The notes below the pieces were generated by a model. It made no database searches. It worked only from the letters and a program-made list of their open reading frames with translations, and was not told the DNA's origin. The translations under genes were made by a program, and so were the position numbers. Shown here in pieces: positions 39,302-39,691 of a DNA stretch of 39,691 bases. Each line of letters starts with the position of its first letter. The stretch's first letter is position 1. Source of the DNA: an uncultured Clostridia bacterium (GTDB lineage: Bacteria > Bacillota > Clostridia > Christensenellales > Borkfalkiaceae); contig CANRHB010000014.1 of the NCBI GenBank assembly GCA_947630325.1, positions 1-39,691 of the forward strand. Direction: 5' to 3'.

Positions 39302-39610
39302 GGCGCCCCTGTAGGGGAGCTGTCGCCCCGCGCGAAGTTCTTTTTTTCTAAGCGCGGCACGAGCCATAGGAGAAGTAGCGGAGCGAGACTGAGGGTTTTT
39401 TGAGAACCCTTTCGGCGCTTACGCACCACTTTCCCTAAAAGGGACAGCAAGGAGCCACCCCCCCTCCCGCGGAGGGGCTAAGAGGAACCCCCTCCCGCGG
39501 AGGGGGATTAAGGGGGTGGGCACCATTCTAAAAATGTCATGTCGACCGAACTGGAGACATCTCTACCGCATTATAATAAGGCGAGATTTCTCCACGCGCC
39601 GCAGAGCGGC
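39302..39610. repeat. Intergenic repeat copy right of the tag gene
   Basis: It begins with the 62-bp block identical to 36413-36474. It continues with GAGACTGAGGGTTTTT, the ACTTTCCC/GGGACAGC element (inverse of the one in the 183-bp units), two GC-rich CCCTCCCGCGGAGGG hairpins, and the 34-bp block shared with 36341-36374. No gene is visible from 39272 to the window end. Confidence 0.85.
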
Positions 39611-39661
39611 GCGCTTGTCAAGACAAGCTCACGCCTAAATGCCAAAGTGACTTTTGATTGC

Positions 39662-39690
39662 TTGATTTTTCTGTGTGTTTATGATATGAT
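39662..39690 (+). promoter_or_regulatory. Promoter reading out of the window
   Basis: TTGATT (39662-39667), 17 bp, TATGAT (39685-39690). The gene it drives would lie right of the window. Confidence 0.6.
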
Positions 39691-39691
39691 G

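Overview
The window looks like a chromosomal piece of a gut-dwelling member of the Clostridia (Firmicutes/Bacillota). The evidence is a Spo0H-type sporulation sigma factor, Mini-RNase III next to rlmB, the dnaX-ybaB-recR cluster, strong AGGAGG ribosome binding sites, TTGACA-17-TATAAT promoters, Gram-positive style lipoproteins and a bile salt hydrolase. The GC-rich core genes and lipoprotein style would fit Christensenellales or Borkfalkiaceae, but I cannot prove a family from sequence alone. Most genes lie on the minus strand.

Layout. Positions 1-890 hold tRNA-Lys and a small orphan lipoprotein gene. Positions 893-13411 hold a fructan or fructo-oligosaccharide utilisation locus read right to left: ABC solute-binding lipoprotein, two permeases, a surface GH32 lipoprotein, a cytoplasmic GH32, a large lipoprotein with four NGGFE-type repeats, then a LacI regulator and a PfkB fructokinase with their own promoter. 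Four LacI-type operators (TTGGAAACGTTTCCAA type) sit at the two ends. There is no ATPase gene, so a shared MsmX-like ATPase is presumed. Positions 13487-15290 are AT-rich small genes and intergenic repeats, including a 183-bp tandem duplication. Positions 15291-17071 hold tRNA-Leu, an unknown membrane protein and tRNA-Val. Positions 17178-23234 form a long housekeeping operon: mrnC, rlmB, sigH, a membrane protein, dnaX, ybaB, recR and gpsA. Positions 23407-25656 (plus strand) hold a CPA2 antiporter and an aldo/keto reductase. Positions 25725-30378 hold glmS, glmM and glpK. Positions 30510-33155 hold a zinc-macrodomain gene coupled to an aconitase-like gene that appears to have lost its Fe-S ligands. 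Positions 33301-36184 hold a PH-like membrane protein, a reductase, a thioesterase and a bile salt hydrolase.

The most unusual region is 36413-39363. An AT-rich gene encodes a three-part protein: an N-terminal TIR domain, a middle domain of unknown family and a C-terminal DUF218/YdcF-like domain. It is followed by a 3-methyladenine glycosylase, and the pair lies between two perfect 62-bp direct repeats belonging to an intergenic repeat family found throughout the window. This is the best candidate for a new defence or signalling system. The aconitase-like pseudoenzyme/macrodomain pair is the second.

Functional picture: LacI-controlled fructan capture, import and phosphorylation; bile-salt deconjugation at the host interface; amino-sugar and glycerol-3-phosphate precursor supply; and replication, repair and RNA maturation functions. 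All functional calls rest on motif reading only; no searches were run.
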